This document shows, piece after piece, positions 45,802 through 56,966 of a stretch of 64,000 nucleotides of DNA. Below the pieces are notes generated by a model. It was not told the DNA's origin. It did no database searches and saw only the letters and a list, made by a program, of their open reading frames with translations. The DNA is from Lunularia cruciata. Its lineage: Eukaryota > Streptophyta > Marchantiopsida > Lunulariales > Lunulariaceae. Position numbers and translations under genes: made by a program. The stretch covers positions 62,182,911 to 62,246,910 of the forward strand of contig OX419760.1 of the NCBI GenBank assembly GCA_948567375.1, read 5' to 3'. Positions within the stretch are counted from its first letter, which is position 1; every line of letters starts with the position of its first letter.

Positions 45802-47722
45802 TGTGACAACCCGGCAAATATCACTTTTGCGGTAATTGGGTAAGTAAAGTTTGTTCCCGCAAAGATATGAGTCAGAATTGGTCAAATACAAAGTCAAACA
45901 GTAACAATGTAATTCTTCTTGGTTGCGTCTTTAATCTCTAAGGTAGAAACCACACCCAAAAGAGAGTAACAAGCATTGATTCTCAGTCTAGTCATGAATT
46001 CACACTCCTTAATCACAACTTCTTCACCTCTTTCCAAACAATCTTGATTGTGATGATTCAGGCTCTCCCAAAAATGGCACTTCATTGCAAAATGACTTTG
46101 CCTCAAAATTGTGTTCCACCCCTCCACTGAAGGCACAACTTCCTCGATCAAAATTGCTCCACATCAACTTTGCATTGCACTCACAAATGCAGAATACTAC
46201 CAACACTACAATTTCTCTCAGATCTGTCAAGGCATTGGTTTGATTGCACTTCACTCAAGATCAAACACACAAAATGAAGATCAAATCTGCGGAATCCAAC
46301 ATCCAAAACATCCAACAAGCACAATGACTTGCACTTCAAATTTCTCCACACACTCACAAACACAATCACAACGTTGATACTCAAAATTAAGCTCAAGTGA
46401 CGAGCACTGCTTCACAATACTTTGCTTTATCTATTCTCAAAATTAATAAGCACTAAACAACATGGTACGGCAAATGCCACTCTTAAGTAGTGAAGCAATC
46501 GACAATTATGTTTCTAATGTACCTCTTCCTTATGACTCTACAAACCTGCAGATCTGAAATGACAATGCACCTCTTCATATCTACCTATTCAAATCTCAAA
46601 TCGGTTATTAATCTAATCTGATGTCTACTTCTTCTTTGTCTTTCAAACCCGAACCCAAAGTAACTTCACTTCTTACTACTCTATCCTCAAGTTTCACAAC
46701 TCCTACATCTTCTACCAAATCTAACAGTTCTCTTTCCTGATCTGACATTTCACTAGTGGGCAATCTATCTAACTCCTTATCTTTTGACCCACTCTTCTCT
46801 AATGTCTCCATTGGTAACTCCGAAGACATTTGCACTCCTACTTCATCTACTTCAGGTTTAACTACTATCAATTACTTCACTAATTCTACTATGTCATCAT
46901 CAAGAATTGTAATTGAAAGCATGAATACACTATCTACACCTTCAATTTGCAACCCACTTTCTCCTAATCATTCATGTAACTGACCCGAAGACACTTATTG
47001 TCTGGTCTTGCACTTTGGGTTTATTCACTACTGCTATTTCTCCTCTAATTCTATCTTATCTTCAATCAGAACTAAAATTGAAGTCATGGGTATCCTAAAT
47101 ATCTTCTTTCCCTACTCTAACTTCATCTAATCCCTCCGGCAAAATTTTTGAAGTCACCTTCACTGCACTTTGAGGTCCAACTTCCTTGGGTTAAATCATA
47201 TTTGTCTTGAGGCAAAGTCTTTAGACCCAAAGTAATGTAAACCCAAAGTCCAAAGTCCGAAGTCCAAAGTCACATCGACACGAAGACACCAAATTACTCT
47301 TCACATCTACTCCCAAAACTTCAAATGCTTGTAACTTCTTCTATGGACATCAAACTTTACGATTTTGGTTGCAATGGAAAGCCCTAAATGAAACGCTTCC
47401 AATGAGATATAGCACGCTTGATTTGGACATGTGGTCACTAAGATATGGCCCCCAAAGTATTCTTGACTTGTAACTTCCATTTCTCCTTCGGGTTTGCCCT
47501 CCTTCAACATCTGATCCGAGTTTTTTTCCTCCTCTAACACAAAGTAAGCTTCTTAGGGTCTGATCCAATCCAAGTCCTTCTTCCTTTAACACAAAGTTTA
47601 CTTCCTCGAGCTTGATCAAAATACCGGTTTCCCTTCATTTCTTCTCCATTTGGTTTCAATTTGGTTTCAACAAGGCACTTCTTCTTCAAAACTCGTCCAA
47701 AATGAAAAATGTGGGTACCACA
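45802..47722 (-). mobile_element. FamX copy X4 (1,921 bp, short form)
   Basis: The ends TGTGACAACCCGG and GTGGGTACCACA are flanked by CATAT (45797-45801) and CGTAT (47723-47727). 45802-46610 matches the 3' non-coding part of X2 and X3, and 46608-46985 matches the C-terminal coding segment (46608-46871 open for 87 residues, minus). From about 46990 to 47700 the sequence differs from X2/X3 and matches X1 instead. The N-terminal, acidic and most coiled-coil coding regions are absent. Copies of this form cannot make the long protein. Confidence 0.85.
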
Positions 47723-47879
47723 CGTATCACTAACCAATTAAGCATCCTACTAAGAAATAAGGGCCCCAGGTCCCAAAAAATTGCACAAATATTTTCATAC
47801 ATTTTATATGATGCTTCATCTTTAGGTTTCAACCGTAAAACAAAAAAAATTGATTGTTTTTTTTAAATGTTTGGGTTTA

Positions 47880-50040
47880 CATATGAATAGTTCCAATTTA
47901 GTGCATAATTTCAAGCCTTTCACAAAGCAATCTAAAGTTTCACTAAACTTGTCAAGAAGTACTGCAAACTCAATCCACTTGGAGAAGCGCTCCACCATAA
48001 CCAAAATATACCAATGATGTCTCACAATCAATGGTAAAGGTCTAGCAAAGTCCAAAATCCAATAGTAACCCAATCCCATGATATGTAATGGGTGCAATTG
48101 TGGTATAGTAGCATTAAATGATACTCTAACTCAATCACAAACCACACATGTAAAGGTCTAGCAAAGTCCAAAATCCAATAATAACCCAATCCCATGATAG
48201 GTAATGGGTGTAATTGTGGTATAAGAGCATTAAATGATACTCTAACTCAATCAAAAACCACACATATGGCAACAAACTATTGTACAATGGTCTGCATATT
48301 GCACCACCAATAATAACTCTAGAGTAAGCTATATGTATGTTTTACTCCAAAATGTCCTAGCTCCTCATGAGCATGATGGACCAATTGTGAGCTCTGAGAT
48401 TGAAATGGTACTCCTTGCACTCTACCATCCTTCCATACATGGAGAAGATATCTGCACTCCAATCTAAATTGTCTAGCTTGCTAAAGAACATGGTCTCTCT
48501 ACTTGGCACCAATTGTGCAACCCACAACACCAGCACAAAAATAATCCATCACTAAGACATCATCATGAATGTCTTGTTGAACTATATCTCCACCCTTTGG
48601 AGCTATGTTCTCAATAACTCTTACTAAATATGCAAAAAGAGATACCGACAAAGCCTCAAAAAATATACATAGAAAGGTAGATACATGCCAACTTGACACC
48701 ATCTCCTTATCTGTCTCACCATGCTAATGTGCTCCGGTCTGATCCTATTGGTTGGGAAATGGGTTTTTACTCAATCCATCTACATCATAGTTCACCACTC
48801 CAAGTGTATAGATAATCATGAAATCATACTCCCATTAAAATTAGAGCTCATTGTGCAAGCTTCCTTGAAAGCTTGTTGGACTTTATCAACTATTTCAATG
48901 GTTGATGATCAATGATAAGAGTGAACGGATTACCAAATAGGTAATATCGGAAATATGCTATTGCATATACTACTACTACCAAGCACTTTCTCTCATATGA
49001 ACTATATTTTGCCTCCGTTGAATTGTTGGAGCAACTAGCATAGGCCACCACAAATTCCTTCCCCTCATCATCATGTTGGATGAGCATTGCTCTAAACCCC
49101 AATGTACTCCAATCAATGTGAACCTAGAATCATTGTTCTTTGATTGAGTCTCTTAAGAATAAGGACAAACTTCTCCTTGAACTCTCTCTTGCTCATCTCT
49201 CCAACACCACTCTTTTGTAAGCTTGGTCAGCTTCATTAAGGCCTTGGCAATGACACTAAACACTCTAACATATCAACAATAGAAGCTTTCCAACCAAAGG
49301 AATACTTGCACTCTGCTCACATATAAAGTCCAAAGAATACATGCAATAGTTTCCACCTTGTTCTATTGAACACCAAGTCCTCCAAGGTAGATAGCGTGAC
49401 CCAAATACTCAACTTGCTTCTGGAAGATCTACACTTCCCAAAATGTAATTTGAATCCATGAGATCTCACTCTCTCAAACACCACTAACAAATGTCTCTCA
49501 TGTTACTCCAGAGTGGTACTATAGACCAAAATGTCATCAATATAACACCAAGAAAAATTTAATCCTACCAGGTTTTTATCCATGATCCTTTGGAACTAAG
49601 TAAGAATGTTCTTTAACCCAAATGGTAAGAACTTCCATTGATATAATACATCCTTGCCATGATGATCAATAGTCTAAAATGCTATCTTGGATTTATCTTT
49701 GTCCTTGATAAGCAATTGATGATATCTTGCTTGATGGTCCAAAGTATTGAAGGCCTTTGCATACCCACTCATATCAAAGATCTCCTTTGGTGTAGGCATG
49801 GTATACCAATCAGCCCTAGTTTGTTGGTTGATAAGATGGTAATCTCTACACATCTACCTATTTGTGTAGTTTCCATGCATATTCTTCTTGGCTGGCATCA
49901 TTGTAGTTGAAGCAAACTTTCCATGTGAAATCTCTACCCAACCAACCTCAAAAAGGTCTTTACTTTGGCTCTAAATCAATATTCTCTCCATATCACTATA
50001 TTTACAAGGACCTCAAAGAACTTATGTATCACTAGTAAGC
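47880..50040 (-). pseudogene. Fam3 element F: integrase, RNase H and reverse transcriptase
   Basis: Minus strand. Integrase core start at 47900-48100 (HWYILVMVERFSKWIEF), truncated on the left with no LTR. Integrase zinc-finger part near 48260-48380, where E carries X3. RNase H at 48890-49102 (YASCSNNSTEAKYSSYERKC, DHQPLK). The reverse transcriptase runs about 49200-50040 with catalytic CYIDDILVYS at about 49522-49549, intact at that loop. Stops occur elsewhere. 47723-47879 to the left holds no gene. F is collinear with E and less damaged in the polymerase. Confidence 0.78.
48034..48267. repeat. Tandem duplication of 117 bp in F
   Basis: TAAAGGTCTAGCAAAGTCCA begins at 48034 and again at 48151. 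The two units run head to tail with a few differences, so the duplication is not recent. E has one copy. Confidence 0.85.
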
Positions 50041-51357
50041 TCAATCTAAATATTGGGTCCTTCTAAGAACATCCAAATCCTTCATGAGCATCCAAATCCT
50101 TCCTATTGAAGGCAAAACAACTCATGTAGCTCCTCAAGAACCTCCAAATACTCAATCTTTCCCATCTTGTAAGCTTGGGTCCAATATTTGGCTCCCAAGT
50201 ATCCTATGTAATTGATATAGGAGTGGAAGACATACTAATTGGCTGCTACACTGGGCCCTTGGGGGCAGTAGTGTCATACCTCCAACCACTAAAGTTCCCA
50301 ATCTTGATATAGAAAACTCCATCTGCTCTAGTTGCAAGCTCCGTATGTCCTCTGACTACATCCCTTGTAGACCAAGAGTGTAACCTAAGAAGACCATGCT
50401 CACCTAGATAGACTCAAGTAGACCACTCTCACTAGTAGCTATTGGTTGTGTCCCAAGAATACCTTGCCTACTTGTTCCATCACTCCCAACATGTGCTTGA
50501 ATTGTCTCGATAGGCACAAATATCACAAGTGTTTGAGTGATAATGCCTATCAAGCGCATCCTATGGTACTCTGCCGAGCTAAGGCTCACAATCCAAGTCA
50601 AAAAATTCAGGTCCATAGCCTGACCTAACACCTAATGCTTGGATGCTTTTGACATTGTTGTAACAATGGTAATATCAATACAAAAACCTATCACTTGTTC
50701 CCTCTCATTAGTGTTGGGTTCCACCAATTGCTATAACTATGAGTCCCAAACAAGTCCAAGACCTCCCTCTTGAAACAATGAGAACTTGGGACTGTCCAAC
50801 AAGGTTCACCATTGCCATAGGTGAACTATCAGCCACTACCACCATCTAAGACTAACACCTAGCATCCAAAATATCATCAACAATAAGGTGGTATATTCTT
50901 TGAATCCCATCGTAAGCATATTGTAGAACCTCTCTAGGTAAGAGGTTTGTCCACCAGAGATAAAGACAATGCACTTGTAATCCCACTTTGGCTGCAACCA
51001 ACAACACGGTAGGTCTTGTCCAAGAATGGACCTAATGTGTACTCACCACCATCCGGGTGCAACACCCATCAAAGGGGTGTTCTCCAAAATATAGGTTGGA
51101 GAAATGGATTAATGAACTTAGAGATGTCATAGTATACATAACATCTCCCAAAACACGCTAGAACAAGGATCTTGGAGACTCTAACCTTAGCCAATACGAG
51201 GTATATCCCTAACATCAAAAATATCCCATCCAAAAATCAATACATGATAGGACTACTTCTCTCCAAATCATGCACTTCCAACAAGGAAATGTTTGTTGGT
51301 AGAGTCTTTTGGAAACCCTTGAATGTTTACATCAATAATAACTCAGGATACCAATAG
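50041..51357 (-). pseudogene. Fam3 element F: linker upstream of the reverse transcriptase
   Basis: Minus-strand sequence collinear with E at about 20540-21790. Short frames only. It ends in AATAG (51353-51357), the left target duplication of C, and continues at 56967. Confidence 0.6.
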
Positions 51358-51783
51358 TGTAAAAGACCGAATCCGAGGAGAGAAATAGGAGAATGGAACC
51401 TCACATTGGGACACTAGAATGAGAGAAAACTCCAAATGCCTAGCATGAGCTTTGGATTTGGTATTTATAGGTAGCATACAAGGCACTTGAGAAGCTTCTC
51501 AAGAAGCTTCCTCAAGCCGCTTTCTTAGAGTGCAAGCCAAGTTAACTAGGAAGCTTCTCAAGAAGCTTCCTTCTAGAAGCCGCCTACTTGGCATGCAAGC
51601 TAAGCTAGTTGGAAGCTTCTAGAAGCTTCCTTCTAGAAGCTAATTACTTAAGGTGCAAGCTAAGTTAACCGGGAAGCTTCCCAAGAAGCTTCCTAGATAC
51701 TTCCGGAATATTCTAGGCTAATTTGTCTTATGTGCTACTTTGTGAGCCTGACTGACTTTGTCGCTAAACTCCATATTGTTACA
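51358..51783 (-). repeat. 3' LTR of C (426 bp)
   Basis: Plus-strand ends TGTAAAAGACC and CATATTGTTACA. Retains the TCCTTCTAGAAGCT block lost from the 5' LTR. Confidence 0.95.
51612..51629 (-). promoter_or_regulatory. Four-unit heat-shock element in the 3' LTR of C
   Basis: GAAGCTTCTAGAAGCTTC, palindromic and identical to that in the 3' LTR of A (31562-31579). The 5' LTR of C keeps only three units because of the 14-bp loss. Confidence 0.6.
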
Positions 51784-51795
51784 TATTCCCCCGCC
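51784..51795 (-). other. Polypurine tract of C
   Basis: Reads GGCGGGGGAATA on the minus strand, immediately before the 3' LTR; the same place and near-identical sequence as in A and B. Confidence 0.8.
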
Positions 51796-51799
51796 GCTA

Positions 51800-53321
51800 G
51801 TTGGTGACGTCCTCGTCACCAATGAAGCTTTGAATTCCTGGATGGCCGTCTGTGCATTATGGAGGTGAGAAAGAGGTTCCTAGGTGGCATCATGAAGGGG
51901 ATACCCTTTCCAAAGGACCTTGTATTCCGTATGTTGGCGACGGCCTCGTTGAATGTGGCGATGCGCAAGGATATGATCAACTTTGTACTCCTCATGGTCA
52001 TTGATAGGGATAGGAAGAGGGGGAGGTTGGACTCAAGAGGAAAAGGAAGAGGGGTTAGGAACAAAGGGTTTCAACTTGGAAACATGAAAGACAGGATGGA
52101 TACGCATGTGACAAGGCAAGGCAAGACGATAAGCAACAGGTGAGACAATTTGGATGATGTCAAAGGGTCCTATTCAATTAGGGGCAAGTTTACAAACTTG
52201 GGTATCAAGTGGGAGAGGGAGGTTACTAGAGGATAGCATGACTTTATCACCGACTTCAAAGGTGAGATCTTGACGATGGTGGTCCGCATATTGTTTTTGG
52301 CAATTCTGAGCAACAAGGAGGTGAGACTTGGCTTGTTGGAGAGATTGGGATATAGTGGTCAAGAATGAGGAACTTGAGATGGAGGGGGAGCAAGAAGAGA
52401 ATCTGGAACAAGCGGATCTTGGCCAAAATTGAGAAAGAAAGGAGAGAATCCGGTGCTTGCCTGTTTGGAATTGTTGTAGGCAAATTCGGTAGTGGCAAGA
52501 CATTCATCCCAATTGGTATGGTGGACATTGACAAAGGCACGCAACATATCCTCCAATGTACGATTTGCACGTTTGGTTTGTCCATCAGTTTGAGGATGAT
52601 AGGCCGTGGACAAAGCAAGCTTGGTGCCGAGTATTTGAAAGAGTGCTTGCCAAAACTTCCCGGTAAAGCGAGGATCACGGTCGGAGATGAGTACGCATGG
52701 CATTCCATAATGCTTGAAGACATTGTCGAAGTAGATTTGCCCTAAGGTGGGAGCATCCACGGTATCACAAGTTGGTGCCAAGTGGATTTTCTTACTAAGC
52801 TTATCCACAAACACCACGATGGCAGTGTGTCCTTGTTTTGTCTTTGGAAAGGATATGATGAGATCCAAGCTCACATGCTCCCAACGAGCTGATGGAACGG
52901 CAAGCGGTTGAAGGAGTCCACCCAGCTTCTGGTTGTTGGCCTTGTTACGTTGGCAGCTCTCACATGATCGGACAAATTCTCAAACATCTCGTGTCATGTT
53001 GGGCCACCACCATTGACGTTGGAGGGTACCCAAGGTCTTGTCCACACCCATGTGACCAGCAATGGGTAAATCATGGGCTTCTTGAAGGCGCACAAGTCAA
53101 AGATCACCTTTGGCTGGAATATAGATCTGGTCCGCATGGAATAGAAGGCCTTCCTTGAAGGAGAAGGTGTTATACTCCTTGTCACCTATTGTTAGCCGAC
53201 CATGTATCATTTGGAAGAAGGGATCTTGCTGTAGAGCTAACCAAAATTTGTTATAAATCTTGGGATCAATTGACACTGTTGTAATTGCTGCCGCGATGAG
53301 AGGAAGAGACTTCAAATCAAG
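51800..53321 (-). pseudogene. Integrase and chromodomain of C
   Basis: The linker after RNase H is open at 53097-53315. The zinc-binding region is at about 52950-53080. The integrase core is open for 171 residues (52359-52874): first Asp in SLDLI, FVDKLSKKIHL, second Asp in LISDRDPRFTGKFW, TAYHPQTDGQTKRAN, Glu in RTLEDML, so the D-D-E set is intact. The C-terminal GPF region lies at about 52160-52230. The chromodomain at about 51840-52010 has HTEYKVLWKGYPLHDAT, then a stop replacing the Trp of the WEP motif. Frameshifts separate the domains. Confidence 0.9.
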
Positions 53322-54500
53322 TCATTGTGATAGAGCATCAGGGATGACATGGAACCGACCTGGTTTGTACTCAAGTTTGATGTCGAAAAATTGGAGTTGC
53401 TCTTCCCATCGTTGATGTCGACTCTTCATGTGCTCTAGGTGTAAGGTCTGCAACAATGGCTTGTGATCAGTTTGCATGATCACTTGTTTCCCCAAGAGAT
53501 AATGCCTCCATACCTTGGGGGCATATACCATTGCAAGTTGTTCCCGATCTCGAGTAGAGTAATTCCTTTCAGCTGTATTTAGTCGGCGAGACACAAAGGC
53601 TATAGGATGTAGTCCATCTGGAAATTCTTGTTGCAACACAGCTCTAATTGCAAAGTTAGAAGCATCAAAATCAAAAACACAAGGTAGTTGAGGATCATAT
53701 GGTTGAAGAATGGGTCTTGAAGACACCATATGCTTTAACTTTTGAAATGCTTCTTCATGCTTGGTGGTCCATTGGAAGCTCAAGTTCTTTCCCAAGAGGT
53801 CAGTCAATGGTGCAGCCACGTGAGCATAATAGTGGATGAACCGTCGGTAAAAAATGGCCAATCCATTGAATGCTCGTACTTCTGTAGCATCCTTCGGGGT
53901 AGGCCAATCAGTAATGGCCTTGATCTTCTCTTCTTCTATCTTGATCCCCTCTAATGAGATCTTATGACCCAAGAAGGTAACCTCCTTTTGCCAAAAAGCA
54001 CACTTTGACTTCTTACAATAAAATTTCCACTGTTGTAGTCGTCTTAGGACTTCTCGCACATGATTCCTGTGTTCTGCCTCTGTCCTACTATAGATTAAGA
54101 TATCATCTAAGAACACTACCACGGACTGATCCAATAGTCCCTCCAACACCCGATGCATCTGATCTATGAAGACTGCTGGAGCATTAGTGAGTCCGAAAGG
54201 TAGAACTCTCCACTCAAAATGTCCATACCTTGTGTGAAAGGCAGTCTTTTGCACGTCTTCTCCTTCAATAGGAATTTGCCAATAGCCGCTACAAAGATCT
54301 AGCTTGGAAAAGTAGCGTGCTCCACTTAATTGATCAAGCAGGTCATCAATCCGAGGCAAGGGATATGCATTCTTCACGGTTTGCTTATTGAGCCCACAGT
54401 AATCAATACAGAAACAAAGTCCTCCATCCTTCTTTGGAACAAATAGTACTAGTGCTCCCCACAGAGAGGTACTATATCGTATGAAATCCTTCTCCAACAA
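53322..54500 (-). pseudogene. Reverse transcriptase and RNase H of C (392 codons open)
   Basis: Longest clean frame in the window. In order: [16 protein letters not shown] (about residues 35-50), [22 protein letters not shown], catalytic FLDDILIYS (about residue 130), [17 protein letters not shown], then RNase H with [11 protein letters not shown] (first acidic residue), [13 protein letters not shown] and [20 protein letters not shown], ending [17 protein letters not shown]. Bounded on both sides by in-frame stops at places where A has coding sequence, so this is a segment of a former polyprotein rather than a gene with its own start. Catalytic residues look intact. Confidence 0.92.
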
Positions 54501-54515
54501 CTCTGTAAGTGTTGT

Positions 54516-55250
54516 TTACAACTCCTCCAACTCCTTTGGTGAGAGCCGATAGATTGGTCTACTCACTAGAGTACTCTCTGGCAATAACTCGATCTTGAAG
54601 GGCATAGCTCGATCAGAGGGTAATCCCTTTGGCAGATCATCCGGAAACACATCTGCAAACTCTTGAACTATCCGATCAACTGTTGCTTGATGCGGTACCT
54701 GGCCCTCCTCAGATTGTTCTTGTGCAATCGGCTTGATCCACACCGCAAATACAGACTTATCTTCCTCCAAAGCTTGCTCTATGCCTGCTTCATTAACAAA
54801 CTTCCCTTCTAGGAACTCATCTCTCTTCCAAGCTTGCTCCATGGTTGCCTTCTTGGCAAAGTTCCCATCTTGGGACTCATCTCCCTTCCAAATTTGCTCT
54901 ATGGCTACCTTCTCAACAAACTTCCCATCTTGGGACTGACTATTCTTAGATGTCTTACTCAAAGGTGCCAGATAACCTAATTGGAAATTCCTACCTTGGT
55001 GTTGTACTTGAATTTGACATCGGGTCCAATCAAATTGAACCTTATGACGTTCAAGCCAAGGTAGACCCAGAATGATATCATAGTGTAGAGGTGCCACTAC
55101 AAACCTCATACACTCCAAATACTCCTTCCCAATCTTGAAGGTAACAGGATGCAAGGTGCGGAATGCAAAACCTTTTCCACCATCCGCCATCATCAAACTA
55201 CTTCCAATCATTGGCTTGATAGGAATACCCAATTCCTTTGCTACTTGCAT
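54516..55250 (-). pseudogene. Protease remnant and linker of C
   Basis: Open for 244 residues. It begins QVAKELGIPIKPMIGSS, continues ECMRFVVAPLHYDIILGLPWLERH (the C-terminal half of the aspartic protease, with the ILGLPWL motif), then an acidic linker with repeated [16 protein letters not shown] units, and ends at the [13 protein letters not shown] start of the reverse transcriptase. Upstream, at about 55270-55285, about 11 bp that encode the DSG active-site loop in relatives are deleted. The protease is therefore inactive even though this frame is open. Confidence 0.85.
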
Positions 55251-55379
55251 AGATATGCAATTCTCTGAACTTCCAAAATCCTACAACCCTGATTAGATAT
55301 CATACCTTGCAAGTGAAGCAAACTTGCATAGGTCGAGCCTTCAATCCCATTGGAACTAATCAAGCTCCCAGTAGGCGGC

Positions 55380-56286
55380 TCAAAATCTCCTACTGGGATT
55401 CTTTGTTTCCTTGATCATTCTTTTCCACAAACTCCATCTGGGCAACTTGTCGAGGTCGCCCATTCCTAAGTGGGCATTCAGCAATGCAATGTCCAACTTG
55501 GCGACAATAAAAGAAACCTCCATTTTGTCGTAATCTTTCTCTATTTGCTGTGCCAAGTGGTCTTCATTGGATAGCATCAATCTCCATTGGTACCGGTTCT
55601 TCCACTCGTGGTACTGGTAGGTTTTGTGTAGGTCGAGGTCAAGACCAAGTTGTCGCAACTAAGGAATCAAAACACTCAGCCAATTGCATGGCTTCTTCTA
55701 CGTTCTGTGGCTCTTGCATGGTCACCTCCAATCTGGTTCGTGACTTCAATCCTCGCACAAATTGATCCTGAACTTCACCTTCTTGGATATCTGGAATTTG
55801 CATGATGATATTTTGAAATTGTGTGATGTAGCTTCTCACTGAGCCAATCTACCTCAACTTCGCCAATTTATCTTGTGCAGCTCGGGTGGCATTTATAGTC
55901 TAAAATCGACCAAGTATTGCATCCTTGAGTTCTGCCCATGTCAAAATTGGTGTAACAATTTGTCATTCAGCTCTTTCTACTCAAAATCGCCACCAAAGTT
56001 TTGCCACACCATCCAACTGGCTAGAAGCCAAGAGAATTTGTTTCCACTCGTCTTGAAGATTGGTGGCTTCAAAGTAACGTTCATAGTCAAACACAAAATT
56101 CTCCACTGTGCCTGGAAGATTCTTGCCTTCAAACACCTTGGGTTTTGGAAATCGAATGCAATCTTCTCCATCTTGAACTGGCACTCTGTCTATCTGTTCT
56201 CGTCATTGCTGGTCCGTTCATCCAACAATCAAGTAAGATGCCATTTGTTGTTGCATTGCAAGGATAACATCCGGTATTGCCGCCAT
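55380..56286 (-). pseudogene. gag of C
   Basis: Start ATG at 56286 (MAAIPDVILAMQQQ as in A), then a 2-bp loss shifts the frame. Pieces remain at 55981-56184 (CIRFPKPKVFEGKNLPGTVE), 55639-55839 (SYITQFQNIIMQIPDIQEGE) and around 55480-55530 with the knuckle FYCRQVGHCIAECP, where the first Cys is Phe. It ends near 55420 with a stop, as in A. The capsid core is recognisable but not translatable as one chain. Confidence 0.85.
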
Positions 56287-56536
56287 CACTATTACTCTAT
56301 TCCACTACCCTCAATTTATCTAGCTGATTAACACATAGATACAACACGTCCACCGTTCTCTCAACTGGAAGTATCAAGGGTTCCTCTGACACGGTGATCA
56401 TATGTAGAAAATCCTGCCCAAAGCATGAGGTGATGAATTGTGTGAAACAATGCTTTGGTAATATCTGGACATGAAAGTCCCAATGGTTTGGCGAAAGTGG
56501 ATTTGGTGGTCCATAAATTCCATCCATCCCATTCTT

Positions 56537-56549
56537 GCTCTGATACCAA
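56537..56549 (-). other. Primer-binding site of C
   Basis: Reads TTGGTATCAGAGC on the minus strand, a perfect initiator-tRNA-Met type site directly after the 5' LTR. Confidence 0.9.
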
Positions 56550-56961
56550 TGTAAAAGACCGAATCCGAGGAGAGAAATAGGAGAATGGAACCTCACATTG
56601 GGACACTTGAATGAGAGAAAACTCCAAATGCCTAGCATGAGCTTTGGCTTTGGTATTTATAGGTAGCATACAAGGCCCTTGAGAAGCTTCTCAAGAAGCT
56701 TCCTCAAGCCGCTTTCTTAGAGTGCAAGCCAAGTTAACTAGGAAGCTTCTTGGGAAGCTTCCTTCTGGAAGCCGCCTACTTGGCGTGCAAGCTAAGCTAG
56801 TTGGAAGCTTCTAGAAGCTATTTACTTAAGGTGCAAGCTAAGTTAACCAGGAAGCTTCCCAAGAAGCTTCCTAGATACTTCCGGAATATTCTAGGCTATA
56901 TTGTCTTATGTGCTACTTTGTGAGCCCGACTGACTTTGTCGCTAAACTCCATATTGTTACA
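56550..56961 (-). repeat. 5' LTR of C (412 bp)
   Basis: Plus-strand ends TGTAAAAGACC and CATATTGTTACA, next to the AATAG duplication. The inverted TATA box (TATAAATA in sense) is at 56654-56661. Confidence 0.95.
56804..56816 (-). promoter_or_regulatory. Three-unit heat-shock element in the 5' LTR of C
   Basis: GAAGCTTCTAGAA, GAAnnTTCnnGAA with exact spacing, about 140 bp upstream (in sense) of the TATA box at 56654-56661. Confidence 0.55.
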
Positions 56962-56966
56962 AATAG

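Larger units (their letters stand above)
51358..56961 (-). mobile_element. Fam1 element C, complete (5,604 bp), youngest-looking copy
   Basis: LTRs at 51358-51783 and 56550-56961 are flanked by a perfect AATAG duplication (51353-51357, 56962-56966). By eye the LTRs differ at about a dozen positions plus one 14-bp gap, fewer than in A, so C appears younger. Coding order on the minus strand is gag, protease, reverse transcriptase, RNase H, integrase, chromodomain. Two long clean frames survive (53322-54500 and 52359-52874), but stops elsewhere and a damaged protease make it non-autonomous. The host is Fam3 element F. Confidence 0.95.

Noticed and set aside
52256..52745. Overlapping plus- and minus-strand frames at the integrase of C.
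   Set aside because: 52359-52874 (minus) carries the D-D-E integrase motifs; the others are shadows in alternative frames.
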